64,000 nucleotides of DNA, taken from the NCBI GenBank assembly GCA_024637195.1, contig JAGXFN010000007.1, forward strand, positions 1-64,000, written 5' to 3'. The notes beneath the pieces are model-generated. The model was not told where the DNA came from. It saw only the letters and a list, made by a program, of their open reading frames with translations, and made no database searches. A program made the translations under genes and the position numbers. Shown here piece by piece: positions 27,581-36,642 of the stretch. The DNA comes from Arcobacter sp. GTDB taxonomy: Bacteria > Campylobacterota > Campylobacteria > Campylobacterales > Sulfurimonadaceae. Every line of letters begins with the position of its first letter. The first letter of the stretch is position 1.

Positions 27581-30049
27581 CTACTGAAGCAGACTTAAAA
27601 CATTTTGTTGGATGGCATTTGCCTGGGACATCGCGTATGAGCCCGACTGCGCAAGGATATTGTGTTTGGAGAAGTTAGCAGACTCAGCCGCGAAGTCGAC
27701 ATCTCGGATCTGTGACTCGGCTGCTTGGACATTGACCTGCGTTACTGAAATATTGTTTACTGTGACTATCAATTCATTCTGCGCCGATCCAAGTCCTGAA
27801 CGCGTCGCATCCAGTTCATTAGTCGCTTTTTCAACAATATCCATTGCGAGCATAGCACCTTGGCGCGTACGCAGGAGTCCTGTCACATCATTGTCATCAA
27901 CTTTACCGTCTTCATTATCATCGATACGTCCATTGACAAGATCGGAGAGGTTAAATGCTTTGGCATTTACATCCACTGTCGTTGTCGCATTTGTATTGGC
28001 GGTAACAAGATTGGCATCTGTATAATGAACAGCAGAGATAAGCAGAGGATCTGATCCGTCTTTAGTAAACTGTAATTTACCGGCAACGACACCATCTGAA
28101 ATATTCACAACATTTGTAAACCCGCTCAATGCCATGGCACGCCCGTCACTTTCTAGTTTAAGTACGCCATCTTTAATTCTCGCGCTCACGCCTGTTGTCG
28201 TACTCAACCCATTGATGGCGCTGATCATTTTATTGTCCGAATCGCCCGCGAGAATTGATACGCCTGCTGGAAGAACTGTTATACCGTTGATTTTCATATC
28301 GCTGGAAAGCGTTATCGATTTTACCTGTGCCGTACCTGTCGCACTGACATCAGCAATAGCATTAACTCCCGTTAAATCTGAAACGATATTTATCTGCTCA
28401 GCAACACGGCCCAAACCGGTATTGGCGACACCATATCCGTTATCGTCTGTAATCTGAACACCGTCAATCTTTTGGCCTTCAACTACATACTGAACATAAT
28501 CAGCTGATGTCAATGAGTTACCTAGTACATCTGATGTTTTTATTTCTTTAATGCCGCCTTGTCCCGCGGTGATACCTGAAGTTAACGTGGATGGTGCCGT
28601 AAATGTGATCACACCCGAACTTGTTGCAATTGTTGCAATCGTTACATCCTCTGTCGCACCTGCATCATTGACAAGTGTGATAATATCGCCAGCAGCCATC
28701 CCTCTTACATCCAATGTCGTATCAGTGACTGTAATGGTTGACGCGCCAACAGCCATAGTACTTGTCGCATAGTGGGTGTTTTCCGTTGCTTTGTTTACAA
28801 TTGTAAATGTCGACCCTATACTAAATGCTGTTGCAATGGCGTTATTTAATGTAATCGTACCTTCACTGGTCGTTACTCCCGTGACAACAAAGTCCTGCGT
28901 TTCAGTGGCATTAGCAATACGGATAATATCACCTGCGCCTAAACCTGTTGTTGCTATACTCAGTGTGGTTCCCGTCAAAGCAGCTCCCGTCGTTAAAGCT
29001 ACTACTGCTGACGTCGCCTGTCCCTCCACAAATACCTTTAATGAGCCAAATGCCGAACCAACAGAAATATTTGTTGCTGCTGCGGCTAGCGTTACAATAC
29101 CTGTAGAATAAGCAACGTTCGCAATAGCAACAGTATCTGTTACTCCTATACTATTCACTAATGTCAAGGTATCACCTTTTGCAATGCCTTGCAATTGGTC
29201 TGACGCAGGGTTTATTGTAATAAAGTTTGTGGCTGTATCGTAGACTGATGTCGACTCAAGATATCCCGCTGGATTGTTTGCGTAGGAATCAACTGAGATC
29301 TTTGCTCCCAAGGGGAGCTCATCGATCAGAGGAATCGATAACTCTATCGTTCCTGTCGAAACACTGACATTTTGTATGGAATAACTTGTCGAAACGCCCT
29401 CAAACGTAATGATGTCACCTTTTGAAAGTCCATTTAGATCAGCTACGGCAACGCTTATATTTGTTGCCCCTGCTGCGCCTATAGCTGTTGTTGTAACGAC
29501 ATTGCCCAGTTGTGTTTTGTCTGTGGTCTGCTGCACATTACCGATAGCCAGCGCCTCAGTGTTTCCGATGGAGGCTTTTACCGTTTGGTTAGAGTAAGCA
29601 CCGACCTGGAACTCTTTGTTTTCATACTTGCCAGCAAGCAGAGACTGCCCGTTAAACGCTGTCGTGTGCGCGATGTTGTTGAGTGAGTCGATAAGACGGT
29701 TGACGTCTTGCTGGATCGCCTCGCGAGAAGATGCACTCTGCCCGTCAGATGCAGACTGGATAGCTTTGGTCTTGATCGTGTCAAGGATCTTGATCTGCTC
29801 GTCCATCGCCTTGTCAGCTGTCTGGATGATACCGACCGCATCATTGGCATTGCGCACGGCTTGAGCAAGTGAGTTTGCCTGGGTACGAAGACTGTCTGCG
29901 ATAACCATGCCCGAAGCGTCGTCTGCCGCCGAGTTGATACGTAGACCCGAGCTCAACCTGCCTAAAGATTTATCCAGTTCACGATTGTTGCTTACGCCAT
30001 TATTGTGCGCGTTTAGTGCCGCGATGTTGGTGTTTATTCTAAAACCCAT
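27581..30049 (-). CDS. flaB: Large flagellin with four 81-residue modules, sigma-54 dependent
   Basis: 822 residues versus about 500-575 for typical flagellins of this phylum. The conserved N-terminal D0/D1 (MGFRINTNIAALNAHN, residues 1-180) and C-terminal D1/D0 (about 740-822, ending NVLSLLQ) are intact. The surface-exposed middle has four beta-rich modules (about 195-254, 273-341, 360-418 and 436-500). In each a Gly-Asp dipeptide recurs exactly 81 residues apart (Gly at 211, 292, 373 and 454). The ATG has an AAAGGAC site. The sigma-54-type promoter (30105-30119) copies the flaB class of Campylobacter. Many Ser/Thr residues in the middle are possible Maf targets. Confidence 0.93.
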   Translation of the reverse strand: MGFRINTNIAALNAHNNGVSNNRELDKSLGRLSSGLRINSAADDASGMVIADSLRTQANSLAQAVRNANDAVGIIQTADKAMDEQIKILDTIKTKAIQSASDGQSASSREAIQQDVNRLIDSLNNIAHTTAFNGQSLLAGKYENKEFQVGAYSNQTVKASIGNTEALAIGNVQQTTDKTQLGNVVTTTAIGAAGATNISVAVADLNGLSKGDIITFEGVSTSYSIQNVSVSTGTIELSIPLIDELPLGAKISVDSYANNPAGYLESTSVYDTATNFITINPASDQLQGIAKGDTLTLVNSIGVTDTVAIANVAYSTGIVTLAAAATNISVGSAFGSLKVFVEGQATSAVVALTTGAALTGTTLSIATTGLGAGDIIRIANATETQDFVVTGVTTSEGTITLNNAIATAFSIGSTFTIVNKATENTHYATSTMAVGASTITVTDTTLDVRGMAAGDIITLVNDAGATEDVTIATIATSSGVITFTAPSTLTSGITAGQGGIKEIKTSDVLGNSLTSADYVQYVVEGQKIDGVQITDDNGYGVANTGLGRVAEQINIVSDLTGVNAIADVSATGTAQVKSITLSSDMKINGITVLPAGVSILAGDSDNKMISAINGLSTTTGVSARIKDGVLKLESDGRAMALSGFTNVVNISDGVVAGKLQFTKDGSDPLLISAVHYTDANLVTANTNATTTVDVNAKAFNLSDLVNGRIDDNEDGKVDDNDVTGLLRTRQGAMLAMDIVEKATNELDATRSGLGSAQNELIVTVNNISVTQVNVQAAESQIRDVDFAAESANFSKHNILAQSGSYAMSQANAIQQNVLSLLQ

Positions 30050-30104
30050 TTTATGTCCTTTGAGATTTTATATGCATCCATGCAAAAATTATAAAGGAGA
30101 AAAA

Positions 30105-30119
30105 GCAAAAGGTGTTCCA
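30105..30119 (-). promoter_or_regulatory. Sigma-54 (RpoN) promoter of flaB
   Basis: The minus strand reads TGGAAC, five bases, then TTGC, matching the -24/-12 consensus, with GG and GC exactly ten bases apart. Transcription would start near 30093, leaving a leader of about 43 bases to the ATG at 30049. This matches sigma-54 control of flaB in Campylobacter. Confidence 0.8.
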
Positions 30120-30190
30120 GATTGGCTTAAAAAGAAATAATTGGAGAAAATGGGAACTGTCGAGAAGTAAAAAAGAGGGGTAGCTAAAAT

Positions 30191-30351
30191 GAGACTGCCG
30201 AAGCAATCTCAGAGGTTTTATAAAAATATGCCGGCGGCCAAATGGCTGCGCGGCTTAAGACTACCGAAGTAGTCTAAGAACGTTTTCTAAAGACGTGTGA
30301 CGTATGCCATTTCGAAGCATACGTAAACGTACTCGTCATTTTCATGACTGA
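30191..30351 (-). terminator. Array of five hairpins in the flaA-flaB gap (termination/processing)
   Basis: Between the flaA stop and the flaB promoter I can fold five short inverted repeats: 30329-30351 (ACTC/GAGT with TCAT/ATGA), 30300-30324 (ACGTATGC/GCATACGT), 30258-30275 (AGACTAC/GTAGTCT), 30230-30253 (CCGGCGGCC-like) and 30191-30210 (GAGACTGC/GCAATCTC). On the transcribed strand two are UUCG-loop hairpins, and the last is followed by ATTTTA, so it may end the flaA transcript. The rest may stabilise the mRNA. Confidence 0.6.
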
Positions 30352-30364
30352 GTTTCGTTTTCTA

Positions 30365-32842
30365 CTACTGTAGTAAACGAAGTACGTTTTGCTGAATAGC
30401 GTTCGCCTGAGACATCGCATACGACCCGGACTGAGCAAGGATGTTCAGTCGTGAGAAGTTTGCAGATTCCATAGCAAAGTCGACATCACGGATCTGTGAC
30501 TCAGCCGCTTTAACGTTTACCTGAGTAACGGAGATGTTGTTCACCGTTACTAGAAGCTCGTTTTGCGCCGAACCAAGACCTGAACGCGTAGCGTCAAGCT
30601 CGGAGATCGCTTTTCCTACGATGTCGATCGCCACGTTTGCACCCTCACGAGTACGTAGCAGTCCTATCGTATCGCTTGCATCAACCGTCCCGTCACCGTT
30701 GTCATCAACACGTCCGTTGACAAGGTCGGAAAGGTTAAAGGCCGTAGCATTAGCAGATATTTTTGTTGCTCCATTTGTATTATCTGTAGCAAGGTTTGCA
30801 TCGCTGTAGTGGCCTGCTGTAATAGAAATTGGATCTGAACCATTTTTAGTAAATATCAGACTTCCTGTGTGAAGACCGTCAGAGATCTTAGTAGCACTTG
30901 TAAAGCCGCCTAGTGCCATAGCACGTCCATCACTTGAAAGTTTGAGCTTACCGTCTACCAAGGCTGCACTAACACCTGTTTCAGACGATATAGCATTGAT
31001 TGAATCAATCAATTTGTTGTCTGAGTCACCCGCAAGAAGTGATGTACCTGCCGCAAGGACCGTTACACCGTTGATTGTCATATCCGCGGCAAGTGTTGTT
31101 GCGGTGATCTGTCCTGTACCTGTCTTACTCACATCGGCAACAGCAGTTACACCTGTTACGTCTGATAAGATATTGATCTGCTCAGCAACACGGCCTAGAC
31201 CACTACCTGCAGTTCCATACCCATTTCCGTCTGTAATTTGCACACCGTCAATCTTAGTTCCTTCGACCGTGTACTGAACATAATCAGCTGATGTCAATGC
31301 GTTACCAAGAACATCAGACGTTTTAACCTCAAGAATACCACCTTTGCCCGCAGTAATACCCCCTGTTATAGTAACTGGAGCATCAAATGTGATTACACCT
31401 GAGCTTGTAGCAATTGAAGAGATCGTCGCATCAACTGTTGTTCCATCATCTGCTAACAGTGTAACAACATCACCTGCTGCCATCCCTCTTACATCCAATG
31501 TCGTATCAGTAACTGTAAGAGTCGTTGCCTGATCTGCCATAGCACCTGTCGCATAGTGTGAGTTATCCTTTGCAGAACTCATCAATGTAATCGTAGAACC
31601 CACAGAGAAGGCTGTTGCAATTGCATTATTTAAAGTGATCGCGCCCGAACTGCTATTGATTCCTTCAATAACGAAATCTTGAGTATCTACTCCGTTAGAG
31701 ACACGAATAACATCACCTTTGCCAAGACCTGTTGCATCTAATACGCCGGTTGATATGACTGTAGATGTTTGTGCAAGCGCTGCTGTACTAACCGTAGTGC
31801 TTGCAGCCATAGTCGCAGGAGTATCCACAAAGATCTTCAACGTAGCAGCCAAACCGACAGTTAAGCTAACCAAACCAGCGATACTGACAGTACCAGTTGA
31901 ATATTCAATAGCTGTAATAGCCTCTGTAGTTGATGCACCAACACTGTTTATAAATGTCAATGTATCTCCTATTGCCAGACCTTTCATCTGATCAGAGGTA
32001 GGATCTATTACAAATGTAGCAGCACTAACGATATCAGCTGTTGTTGTTTGCAAGTACCCGCTTGGGTTATTTGCATATGAACTAACTGATATTTTAGAAC
32101 CTAATGCAATATCTTCTGTCAACGGAACAGACAATTCGATTGTACCTGTAGAAACAGCTACATTTTGTACAGAATAGGTACTTGTACTACCTTCAAATGA
32201 GATAATGTCACCTTTAGCCAGTCCGTTTAGATCCGCAACTGCTACACTGATAGTTGTCGCACCCGTTACTGCTTTAGCCGTAGTAGGCACGATATTACCA
32301 AGTGTCGTAGAATCTGTCGTCTGCTGGATATTTCCGATAGCAACCGACTCTGTATTTCCGATAGAAGCTCCTACCGTTTGGTTGGAGTAGGCACCGACCT
32401 GGAACTCTTTGTTCTCATACTTTCCTGAAAGCAGAGACTGTCCGTTAAACGCTGTCGTCTGTGCGATGTTGTTAAGTGAAGAGATCAGACGGTTAACGTC
32501 TTGCTGGATCGCTTCGCGTGAAGAAGCACTCTGTCCGTCAGATGCAGACTGGATGGCTTTGGTCTTGATCGTGTCTAGAATCTTGATCTGCTCGTCCATC
32601 GCCTTGTCAGCTGTCTGGATAATACCGATCGCGTCATTCGCATTACGAACCGCTTGACCTAGTGAATTCGCTTGTGAACGAAGACTGTCCGCAATAACAA
32701 GACCAGATGAGTCATCTGCTGCCGAGTTGATACGTAGACCTGATGACAAAGAACCTAGAGACTTGTCTAGAGCACGATTATTGATTGTCGCGCTGTTGTG
32801 AGCATTTAATGCCGCAATGTTTGTGTTAATTCTGAAACCCAT
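30365..32842 (-). CDS. flaA: Large flagellin with four repeat modules, sigma-28 dependent
   Basis: 825 residues, a close paralogue of flaB: N-terminal D0/D1 (1-180) and C-terminal D0 (ending NVLRLLQ) are nearly identical between the two. The middle again has four beta modules with a conserved G-D (Gly at 211, 292, 376 and 457), a spacing of 81, 84 and 81 residues. The middle sequences have diverged more than the ends. The sigma-28 promoter (32909-32935) implies high expression late in assembly. A strong AAAGGATTTAT site precedes the ATG. It probably builds the bulk of the filament. Confidence 0.93.
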   Translation of the reverse strand: MGFRINTNIAALNAHNSATINNRALDKSLGSLSSGLRINSAADDSSGLVIADSLRSQANSLGQAVRNANDAIGIIQTADKAMDEQIKILDTIKTKAIQSASDGQSASSREAIQQDVNRLISSLNNIAQTTAFNGQSLLSGKYENKEFQVGAYSNQTVGASIGNTESVAIGNIQQTTDSTTLGNIVPTTAKAVTGATTISVAVADLNGLAKGDIISFEGSTSTYSVQNVAVSTGTIELSVPLTEDIALGSKISVSSYANNPSGYLQTTTADIVSAATFVIDPTSDQMKGLAIGDTLTFINSVGASTTEAITAIEYSTGTVSIAGLVSLTVGLAATLKIFVDTPATMAASTTVSTAALAQTSTVISTGVLDATGLGKGDVIRVSNGVDTQDFVIEGINSSSGAITLNNAIATAFSVGSTITLMSSAKDNSHYATGAMADQATTLTVTDTTLDVRGMAAGDVVTLLADDGTTVDATISSIATSSGVITFDAPVTITGGITAGKGGILEVKTSDVLGNALTSADYVQYTVEGTKIDGVQITDGNGYGTAGSGLGRVAEQINILSDVTGVTAVADVSKTGTGQITATTLAADMTINGVTVLAAGTSLLAGDSDNKLIDSINAISSETGVSAALVDGKLKLSSDGRAMALGGFTSATKISDGLHTGSLIFTKNGSDPISITAGHYSDANLATDNTNGATKISANATAFNLSDLVNGRVDDNGDGTVDASDTIGLLRTREGANVAIDIVGKAISELDATRSGLGSAQNELLVTVNNISVTQVNVKAAESQIRDVDFAMESANFSRLNILAQSGSYAMSQANAIQQNVLRLLQ

Positions 32843-32908
32843 GATAAATCCTTTTATCTGAAGCGAGTGCTTCTGTTTAATTTTCAGCGTCCTTGCTGTT
32901 GAAGTCTA

Positions 32909-32935
32909 GTATCGACACATAATAAAAAAGTTTTA
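32909..32935 (-). promoter_or_regulatory. Sigma-28 (FliA) promoter of flaA
   Basis: Minus strand: TAAAACTT (32928-32935), exactly 11 bases, then GTCGATAC (32909-32916). This matches the FliA consensus TAAAGTTT-N11-GCCGATAA at most positions, and the spacing is exact. The expected start is about 55-60 bases before the ATG at 32842. Confidence 0.82.
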
Positions 32936-33026
32936 GACAAATGATTGTTTTTTTTGTTACACTTTCGCAATTGATTCAAAATCACGTATATATAGATAGA
33001 ACCCCCTCGACATAAAAAGGTCCGTA

Positions 33027-35249
33027 TTGAAATTAATAATTGTAGAGTCACCGGCAAAAGCCAAGACGATCAAAAACTTTTTAGGAAAAGAGTACGAAGT
33101 GATCGCTTCCAAAGGGCACATCCGAGATCTTCCTAAGTCGCGTTTCGGGATCAAGATCGACGAGAACGATGTGCTTACCCCCGAGTACTCCGTCGCAAAA
33201 GAAAATGCCGCCACGGTCAAGCAGATCAAAGAGCTGGCCAAAAAAGCGGACACCATCTATATCGCGACCGATGAGGACCGCGAGGGTGAAGCTATCGGCT
33301 GGCACATAGCCCATGCGATGAAAAAAGATCCTGAGACCCTGCCGCGCATCGTCTTCCACGAGATCACTAAAACAGCGATACAGCACGCACTTGAGAGCGC
33401 ACGCACGGTCAACATGGACATGGTCAATGCTCAGCAGACCCGCCGTCTTCTTGACCGCATCGTGGGCTACAAGCTCTCTCCTCTGCTGAGCTCAAAGATC
33501 CAAAAAGGGCTCTCCGGCGGACGGGTGCAGTCTTCGACACTCAAGATCATCGTCGATAAAGAGCGCGAGATCAAGGCCTTTGTCCCCCAAGAGTACTGGT
33601 CCATCGATACCCTTTTCAACAAGAACATCGAAGCCGCTTTGCAAAGCTACAAAGAGCAAAAGATGGACAAGCTCTCCATCACCAACGGCAAGGATGCCAA
33701 GGAGATTGTCGAGACCCTGAAAAAAGAGGCTTTCACTGTCGCCACCATCGAGACCAAACAGCGCAAGACCTCCACACCTCCGCCGTTTATGACCTCGACC
33801 CTGCAGCAGACGGCCTCCTCAAAACTCGGCCTCTCTCCAAAAAAGACGATGATGCTGGCACAGACGCTTTATGAAGGGGTGAAAACACCTGAAGGCACCT
33901 CCGGGGTTATCACCTATATGCGTACGGACAGCCTGAACATGGCTGCTGAAGCCGTGGAGGGGGCGAGAACCCTTATTTTGGAACGCTACGGAAAAGAGTA
34001 TCTGCCCAAAGAGGCAAAAGTCTATGCGAAGAAGTCCAAGGGCGCACAAGAGGCGCACGAAGCTATCCGTCCGACCCTGCTTGACTTTACCCCTAAGATC
34101 GCAGAAAAGTACCTTAAAGCGGACGAACTGAAGCTCTACACCCTTATCTACAACCGTTTTCTCGCCTGCCAGATGAACGACGCACTCTTTGAGCAGCAGA
34201 GCATCCTCTTCAAAAGCGAAAGCTCTACGTTCAAAGCCAACGGACGCAAGCTGATCTTTGACGGGTTTTACCGTGTTGTCGGTGCCGAAGACAAAGATAA
34301 ACTTCTTCCGACACTCAAAGAGGGGGAGACGGCTGAACTGAGTTCTATTGCAACACAGCAGCACTTTACAGAGCCACCGTCTCGCTACTCCGAGGCGAGT
34401 CTGATCAAAAAACTTGAAGCGGAGGGGATAGGACGTCCATCCACCTATGCGCCGACCATCTCGACGCTTCAAGCCCGCATGTACATCGACCTCGAAAAAC
34501 GCCAGATCGTTCCCACCGAGATCGCTTTCAAGGTGACCGAACTGCTGGAGAAACACTTTGCCGAGATCGTTGATGCGGAGTTCACCTCCAACATGGAAGA
34601 GATCCTCGACGAGATCGCCGAAGAGGGCAAGGATTGGCAAAAAGTCCTGCATGACTTCTACTTTCCTTTTATGGAAAAGATCGCCGAGGGAAAAGAAAAG
34701 ATCATCAGCCAGAAGCTGGCGAAACCTTTGGGAAGAAACTGCCCAAAATGCGGCGAAGAACTTCTTCTTCGCGGCGGACGCTATGGCAACTTCATCGCCT
34801 GCAGCGGTTTTCCAAAATGCAAGTACACCGAGCAGGTCGAGAGCGAAGAGGGTGAAGAAAAAGCACTGAGCGAAGAGGAAGCACTTGGCCAGAAATGCGA
34901 AAAATGTGGCGCAGATATGGTCGTCAAAAATGGACGGAACGGAAAGTTCCTCGCCTGTTCCGCCTATCCTGAGTGCAAAAACACCAAGCCCCTGAACGAG
35001 CCGGACCAGACGACGGATGTTCCCTGTCCCGACTGTGGCGGAAAACTCCTTTTTAGAAAATCGCGCCGCGGTGCTTTCTGGGGATGTGAGAATTACCCCG
35101 ACTGCAAGTTCATCTCCAAGTTTGAACCGACGCTGAAAAAATGCGAGCAGGAAGGCTGCGGCGGAGCATTGGCTGCGCGTACCTATCGAAATGCCGAAGT
35201 CTATGAGTGTGTCAAATGTAAAAACCGCACCCCCAGAGAAGAAGAGTAG
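33027..35249 (+). CDS. topA: DNA topoisomerase I
   Basis: 740 residues. The Toprim domain begins at once (IVESPAKAKTIKNFLG), the active-site tyrosine is in GVITYMRTDS (about residue 296), and the C-terminus has four zinc-ribbon units (CPKCGE, CEKCGA, CPDCGG and CEQEGCGG with their paired CxxC partners from about 571 to 735). It relaxes negative supercoils. The start is TTG at 33027 with an AAAAAGG site seven bases before; no better in-frame ATG exists. The phosphodiesterase follows by 24 bases. Confidence 0.95.
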   Translation: MKLIIVESPAKAKTIKNFLGKEYEVIASKGHIRDLPKSRFGIKIDENDVLTPEYSVAKENAATVKQIKELAKKADTIYIATDEDREGEAIGWHIAHAMKKDPETLPRIVFHEITKTAIQHALESARTVNMDMVNAQQTRRLLDRIVGYKLSPLLSSKIQKGLSGGRVQSSTLKIIVDKEREIKAFVPQEYWSIDTLFNKNIEAALQSYKEQKMDKLSITNGKDAKEIVETLKKEAFTVATIETKQRKTSTPPPFMTSTLQQTASSKLGLSPKKTMMLAQTLYEGVKTPEGTSGVITYMRTDSLNMAAEAVEGARTLILERYGKEYLPKEAKVYAKKSKGAQEAHEAIRPTLLDFTPKIAEKYLKADELKLYTLIYNRFLACQMNDALFEQQSILFKSESSTFKANGRKLIFDGFYRVVGAEDKDKLLPTLKEGETAELSSIATQQHFTEPPSRYSEASLIKKLEAEGIGRPSTYAPTISTLQARMYIDLEKRQIVPTEIAFKVTELLEKHFAEIVDAEFTSNMEEILDEIAEEGKDWQKVLHDFYFPFMEKIAEGKEKIISQKLAKPLGRNCPKCGEELLLRGGRYGNFIACSGFPKCKYTEQVESEEGEEKALSEEEALGQKCEKCGADMVVKNGRNGKFLACSAYPECKNTKPLNEPDQTTDVPCPDCGGKLLFRKSRRGAFWGCENYPDCKFISKFEPTLKKCEQEGCGGALAARTYRNAEVYECVKCKNRTPREEE

Positions 35250-35273
35250 GCGTGAAAAAGCAGAAGGCTTAGC

Positions 35274-35798
35274 ATGAAGATAGGTATCCTGTCCGACACC
35301 CATACCAAGCTCGGCCGCGCCAAAAAAGTCATCGACCATCTCATTGAAAACGGAGCAGAGTACCTTATCCACGCCGGTGACATCTGCGAGGTGGAAGTGC
35401 TGGAGTACATGAAAGAGAGCAAGCTGCCCTATATCGCAGTCTACGGGAACAATGACGCGCATATGGTGGAGCATCACAGAACCTACAACCTGGTCCAAGA
35501 ACCGCACCTCTTCAAGATCAAAGAGCACATATTCAAACTGATGCATCTGCCCTACTACATGAATCCCGATGCCCAAATCATTATCTTCGGCCATACCCAC
35601 ACTTTCGAGTGCGATTATAAAAACGATACTCTTTTTTTGAACCCCGGAGAGGCCTGCGCGCGCAACAAGAGTGTGAGCGAGTGTCTTATGCTGACGCTTA
35701 GTGATGATTCCTATGTCGTTGAAGCCTACTCCCGCGCACTCAAGACAAAAGAGTGGAAAGTACAACATATGAACTTTGAAAGAAACAAGCATGTCTAA
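35274..35798 (+). CDS. YfcE/MJ0936-type metallophosphoesterase
   Basis: 174 residues with the calcineurin-like metal motifs in order: ILSDTHTKLG (residues 4-13), HAGDIC, YGNNDAH and FGHTHTF. These small phosphodiesterases act on p-nitrophenyl-type diesters in vitro; the physiological substrate is generally unknown. It sits between topA and bioB and overlaps bioB by eight bases, so the three genes probably form one transcription unit. Confidence 0.88.
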   Translation: MKIGILSDTHTKLGRAKKVIDHLIENGAEYLIHAGDICEVEVLEYMKESKLPYIAVYGNNDAHMVEHHRTYNLVQEPHLFKIKEHIFKLMHLPYYMNPDAQIIIFGHTHTFECDYKNDTLFLNPGEACARNKSVSECLMLTLSDDSYVVEAYSRALKTKEWKVQHMNFERNKHV

Positions 35799-36642
35799 GA
35801 AGATATTTTTATGCGCCATCTGCAACATCAACAGCGGTACCTGCAATGAAGACTGCAAGTTCTGCTCACAAAGCGTCAAATACAGCGCCGACATAGAGCG
35901 CTACAAGCAAAAACCCCTCGATGAGATCATCGCCGAGGCCAAAGCGGCTGAAGCCTCCGGTGCCTTGGGCTTCTGCCTGGTCACCGCACAAAAAGGGCTG
36001 ACAGAAAAAAGTCTAGCCTTCGTCTGCGATGTGGCAAAAGCTGTCAGGGCAGAAGTTCCCCGCTTGCGCCTTATCGCCTGTAACGGGACGGCGACGCTAG
36101 AGCAGCTATTAACGCTCAAAGCCGTAGGTGTCGCGGCTTATAACCACAACCTCGAAGCCTCCAAGAACTATTATGAACAGATCTGTACGACCCACAGCTG
36201 GCAGGAGCGCTATGAAACCTGCGAAAATGTCAACAAGGCGGGAATGGTTCTTATCACAGGCGGGATCTTCGGGATGGGTGAGACGCAAGAGGACCGTATC
36301 TCTATGCTAAAATCTTTGGCTGCACTGAACCCGACTTCCGTGCCGATCAACTTTTACCACCACAACCCGGCGCTTCCTCTTAAGCCGAACCCTCTGAGCA
36401 CCGATGAGGCATTGGATCTTATCCGCTTGACGCGCGAGATCTTAAGTGATGCAGAACGGATTATGGTCGCCGGCGGACGGGAGATGATGTTTAAAGAGCG
36501 GCAGGCAGAGATATTTGAGGCGGGGGCAAATGCCATCGTTATCGGTAACTACCTGACCACTTCCGGAAGAGAAAGAGGAAAGGATCTCGATATGCTCCTC
36601 TCTTTGGGCCACGAAATCGCACAAAGTCCCGAGGACAAGTAA
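35791..36642 (+). CDS. bioB: Biotin synthase
   Basis: 283 residues, a radical-SAM enzyme that inserts sulfur into dethiobiotin. The 4Fe-4S ligands are in TCNEDCKFC (Cys 18, 22 and 25), and YNHNLEAS and GGIFGMGET are typical of BioB. The protein is shorter than the Escherichia form (about 346), as in related Campylobacterota. The ATG at 35791 is preferred; an upstream start at 35776 only adds MKETS. It follows the phosphodiesterase and precedes the antiporter without a gap. Confidence 0.93.
   Translation: MSKKIFLCAICNINSGTCNEDCKFCSQSVKYSADIERYKQKPLDEIIAEAKAAEASGALGFCLVTAQKGLTEKSLAFVCDVAKAVRAEVPRLRLIACNGTATLEQLLTLKAVGVAAYNHNLEASKNYYEQICTTHSWQERYETCENVNKAGMVLITGGIFGMGETQEDRISMLKSLAALNPTSVPINFYHHNPALPLKPNPLSTDEALDLIRLTREILSDAERIMVAGGREMMFKERQAEIFEAGANAIVIGNYLTTSGRERGKDLDMLLSLGHEIAQSPEDK

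Noticed and set aside
27612-32657. Plus-strand frames opposite both flagellin genes
   Set aside because: They are shadows of the repetitive flagellin modules and share their period; no start signals are visible.
33819-35894. A 691-codon open frame on the minus strand opposite topA and the phosphodiesterase gene
   Set aside because: It is the mirror of two well-supported genes with GC-rich third positions, has no recognisable domains, and no promoter or ribosome-binding site.
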